From Agelaius tricolor (lineage: Eukaryota > Chordata > Aves > Passeriformes > Icteridae): DNA of 64,000 bases. The notes beneath the pieces were generated by a model, which did not search any database, was not told the DNA's origin, and saw nothing but the letters and a program-made list of their open reading frames with translations. Positions 60,216-64,000 of the stretch are shown piece by piece. The stretch covers positions 24,825,001 to 24,889,000 of the forward strand of contig JALJCS010000009.1 of the NCBI GenBank assembly GCA_023055355.1. The letters run 5' to 3'. The translations under genes and the position numbers were made by a program. Within the stretch, counting starts at the first letter, position 1, and every line of letters starts with the position of its first letter.

Positions 60216-63200
60216 GTTCCTGGCATTCAGTCAGCTCCATGCACAAGTTGGAGAACTGGTGTAAAAGGCAAGAAGAAAATCTTCTCACAATAAGAACACT
60301 GATTCTGTGCTCCCTTGTGCTGTGCTATGTTCTCAAATGCCTATTGAAAGCACACTCAGGTGGGTTCCCTTCCAGTGGTGGTGGGATATAGGTGTTAGGG
60401 GGAGGACTGGAATCATGGACAGTTGAAACAACAGGTGTCTTCTGCAACAAGAGATGTCCTGTCACATTTATTTTCACAAATAGATAGGGTGGTTCAAAAT
60501 AGTTGGTCAAACTAAGCTGTTAAAATCATGCTCATGCTTCAAACATTTTTCAGATTTTTTTCTCTAAATCTTCTTTGTCTTGATCCCTGTTACAGTTTTA
60601 GTAATTCCTGAAAGTCCTTTTCCCCATGCTGGTTTATGCTGTTGCTGATCTTTCTCCTTTTAATCCCAGGGGAATTAACCAACCAGTCCATCTTAAAGCC
60701 ACATAGTTCCTCCTCCTCCTTCACCCTCCCTCTGTTCTTTCAGCCTGCCCCTCAGAGACTGCACTGTCCTCAACGCTGTCAAACCCTGACAAAACCAAAC
60801 AGAATAAATACTCTTTGGTTGCTGTGCATTTATGCCCCAGTCGTTGCCTTTCCCCTCAGAGGAGGAGGGCTGGGCATCTCTGACTGTTTCTTTGACCATA
60901 TGGTGACACCATCTCTGTCTTTGTCAATTCATGATGTTCAGAAAATATTCACTTTCTGCTCCTTCCCAGCCCCCAAGGTCTCTCCTGTGCTGTCCCAGAT
61001 GTTATGCAAAATACAGCAGGCATTTATCACACCAGGCATGCTTAGATGATTTATAAGGCAGTGCCACCTGCCCTTCAGTCTCCCAGAAACATGTGCTGCT
61101 GACATTCTACAAGGAAATGCCTGTTCCTCCAGTCTGAAGGGCTGGTGACAGGCTCTGGAAACCAGGTGGGCTGGCTTTCTTGTACCCCAAGGAAGAATGA
61201 TGGAAGAGGGAAGGAGGACAGCAGGTAGTTTGCTGAAGCTACAGCAGACCAGCCCCTGTGCATGATGCTCCTGAAATCACGAGCCTTGATTTCCAGGCCT
61301 CCTCACACTGAGGCACAACCACACACCTTCCTGGCTGCTGCTGCCCCAGCCTTCTGGCATGGCCCCCTGCCTGGGGTAAGTTTCCTTTGGTTCCTGTGTG
61401 CTGAGGTGTTCTTGCTGGCAGGACCTGACACCTTGTTTTTGCCACCTGAACTAGGTTAGCAATGACCTGTTCTTAGAGCTAAGCCAGCTCCTTCAGCCTG
61501 AAGTGGGGATGGGATTGCTTTCAGCATCATCTCAGGCAGCTGATCTGGCCAAGCAACACTGTCTTCTTGGCTGCAGCTGGAAGAGGATATGGCATGCAGC
61601 CCTGATATTTGTGCCTGTGGAAGTGTCACCAAACACAGGCAAAAAGAGCTATGAGCTTGATATTATTTTAAGTAAGTCCAATAATGTTTTTACCTGATGT
61701 GTGAAGGAGAGAAAATAAGGATAGAAAATCATTAGCCTGTGTCTACACAGTCTTTAGGCATCTTCTGTGCAAAGCTATCAACAGGCTAGGTGAGATATGT
61801 TGCAGTTCTTCCCACAGGGAGAGCTCTGAAGGCAAATTTCCCCATGCCTCCTGAGGAGACAGAGCTGGTCATCCATGCCTGGTAGGGCCATCTTACTGCC
61901 TTAGTCATGATTACTTCAGCTGAAAAGCAGTGCTCTGCCAAGAAAATATGATCCCAGTTAGTGTCTAGCCAAAGTAAATAAACAGTGAGTCCTGCTCCTC
62001 ACTCATACTGCTGTGGTATTAAAAGCCTAAGGAAAACCTAACTCCAAATCTTCTCACATCGTGGTTTCTCATGCTTGCATGCCATCACAGCCCTATTCTG
62101 TCTTCTGATGGCAGCACCCATTTGTGTGGCCTCTATTTTATCAGACAATATTTTAACAATAGTGCTGGAAACATTCACAATGTCATAGGAGATGAAAACT
62201 GGAAGTTTATCAGTTCAATCCCTCCTTGGCCCCATATTTCTTGTATATCTGACATGAAACTCAGTATGTATTATACCACAGGATAGAGAGCAGAGCAGAA
62301 TTGCCTTAAAATGCTTGAATTGTAATGAGAGTGAATATGGAGCCCCCCACATGGCATGAGGTCAGCCTGACAAGCAGTGAACATGCACTTTGTGTCAGAA
62401 AATTGTATGTAAAGCAAATGAAAAACAGAGATGGCCTTAGAGTGGATTTCCTCTGAGTATGAGAACAAGCCCAAAAGGAGAAGAAAGTAGGTGTAGAAAA
62501 CAGGCAGCTCCCTCTTTCCTTGTGTTCCTTTGTTTGGAGCTAAGCAGAGGAGTCCAAAGGTTAGGTATGGGTGGAAAATAACATCTCCCAGTCAGAGACA
62601 GGGAGCACTTGAGAGGAGACAGCAGCTTATCATGACAGCCCTTGCCAAGGTTTGCAGAAAGCACTCTGGGTTTGGGCCACTGGGGTGGGCTAGAACCTAT
62701 CTGTGCACACCAGCTTTGGGTAGTAAAGTTTATGTACTGCAGTGACCTCTTCTCACAGCAGCTGTGCTTTTTCCTGCTTTCAGTTAACATCATTGTGAGC
62801 TCTGCCATCGTGACATTTTACAGCAAACACCCATCTGCAATATTTCCTTAATGATGAGAAATGCTAGATTTCAGTCCCTCTGTTTTCTGACATGAGTAAC
62901 AATGCTTCTTCCTCTGGAGCAGAGGGCTGCAGGCATTGTATTTTATTACTGAGGCTTTGTGTTTCTGGAGGCTGTTGTTTGGTTAGACTCCCCAGTGATA
63001 CAGATTTGCCAGGATTCCCTTAGCTGTCATCAGAATTTATAAAACAAAACCCCACATGACCCCCAGTGACAGGTTGCTGGGATGGGAAACCTCTGTTAGT
63101 GCACAGAAAGCAGGTAAATAGAGCTGGGAATGCCTCTAGAGCCCACTGCTGTGCCAGAGAATGGCTGTCTCCCAGACTCCTCTGCATGAGCAAAGCAACA

Positions 63201-64000
63201 GGCATTCCTCAGGGAGACAGGTCAGCATCTCCATTATCCAGTGTGCCCATCAGAGGATAAATCTCCACCCTTTTAATTTCACCCTATTCTTCATAGCTGT
63301 AAGACCTTTATTCCTCCCAGGACAATTATTCTTCCATCAAATACTTGTAGCAGGTTAAGTATGCTCCTCTGGGTATAGCTAGGCAGCTATACATATCTAG
63401 CTCTCTTTTCCTCCCCAGGAATCAATTTCCCCAGCCCTTTAATAATGTTTACTGCTATTCTCTGAATCTGTGCAGTTGCTGGTATTTTGCATTGGTTCCC
63501 ATTTATCTCTGGGCTTTTGATGAGCTGTAAGGTTTCATCTTTGCCCTTTTTTCTACCAACAGAGAGGCAATCTAGTGAAGCAGGTGACACTGAGCTAATG
63601 GCATTTTGTGACTATGATTCTCTGCCTCCTTAGGCTGCTGGTTGATCTCAGAGATCAGTTGCTTGTTGCAGCTTTTTTCATTGGGTGAACTTTTTTCATT
63701 GGGTGAGACAACAGCAGTTCCCTCTCCTGTGAAGTTCCTGGAGACCTGCGTGTGCAAACATGATAGAAACACAAAAGTGCACAGCTGTTATTGCTACCTG
63801 GAGGAGTGGCTGGCATGGGGAGAGGGGTTCTCAGGCAGAGCCCTGCCCAGCCTCCTTCACACACCCACTCACCAGCAGAGATGCATTTGTGCTCCCTGGA
63901 GTCCCTCTCTGCTGTGCAGCTCACGTCTGTCTGAGCTGTGAAAGTCTCAAAGGAAGGAGGGCAGCTAAAGCTCAGGTTGGGGGCAATTATGTTGCTTAAC
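60216..64000. other. Intergenic sequence to the window end, nothing recognised
   Basis: About 3.8 kb without a gene. The only structured item is the 18-bp tandem duplication at 63672-63707. Confidence 0.55.
63672..63707 (+). repeat. 18-bp tandem duplication
   Basis: The 18-mer at 63672-63689 is repeated at 63690-63707 with a single difference at the last base. Confidence 0.85.

Noticed and set aside
1..64000. CRISPR arrays, bacterial-type operons, tRNA or rRNA genes
   Set aside because: None was seen. The splice sites and repeats show vertebrate nuclear DNA, and no cloverleaf or array of spaced identical repeats was found by eye; a tRNA scan was not possible.

Overview
This is a vertebrate nuclear window, most likely from a bird. 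It holds one clear protein-coding gene with GT-AG introns. The repeats include CR1 LINE fragments (one keeps the avian-type 3' end), MIR-like ancient SINE remnants and an avian-style LTR. Interspersed repeats are otherwise sparse, as is usual for birds. The species cannot be named from the sequence alone.

The gene is IGSF11 (BT-IgSF, VSIG3), on the + strand. Six exons can be placed to the base: 36131-36294, 37473-37680, 38478-38633, 39654-39776, 40007-40157 and 40797-41247 (stop codon). Together they encode 417 residues: a V-set Ig domain, a C2-type Ig domain with the extra disulfide of the CTX/CAR family, one transmembrane helix, an acidic juxtamembrane run, and a long cytoplasmic tail ending in a class I PDZ ligand. 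The first coding exon (start codon and most of the signal peptide) is not in the window. Bases 1-36130 are therefore read as the 3' part of a very long first intron. The 3' UTR runs about 2.3 kb to an AATAAA at 43565-43570 and carries TA, CA and interrupted CTG microsatellites.

Layout: 1-36130 is intron 1, with a GGGA tract, a CR1 fragment, several MIR-like remnants, a probable solo LTR near 16.7-17.1 kb, an A/C-only tract at 22.8 kb and AT palindromes at 25.9 kb. 36131-43590 holds the coding exons and 3' UTR. 43590-64000 is downstream intergenic sequence with no convincing gene. It contains a CpG cluster near 47.7-48.2 kb that ends in LTR-like sequence, MIR remnants, a 33-base A run, a younger minus-strand CR1 at 52.7-53.3 kb, and an older plus-strand CR1 at 59.8-60.2 kb. 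Its most striking feature is a block at 53.72-54.48 kb: a G-run, then 33 AT dinucleotides, then a CpG island built partly from a GC-rich minisatellite, then a short CpG-bearing unique segment.

No novel multi-gene system was found. The items most worth a second look are the orphan CpG island at 54 kb, the short-loop hairpin in intron 6, the interrupted CTG repeat in the 3' UTR, and the weak donors of the Ig-domain exons.
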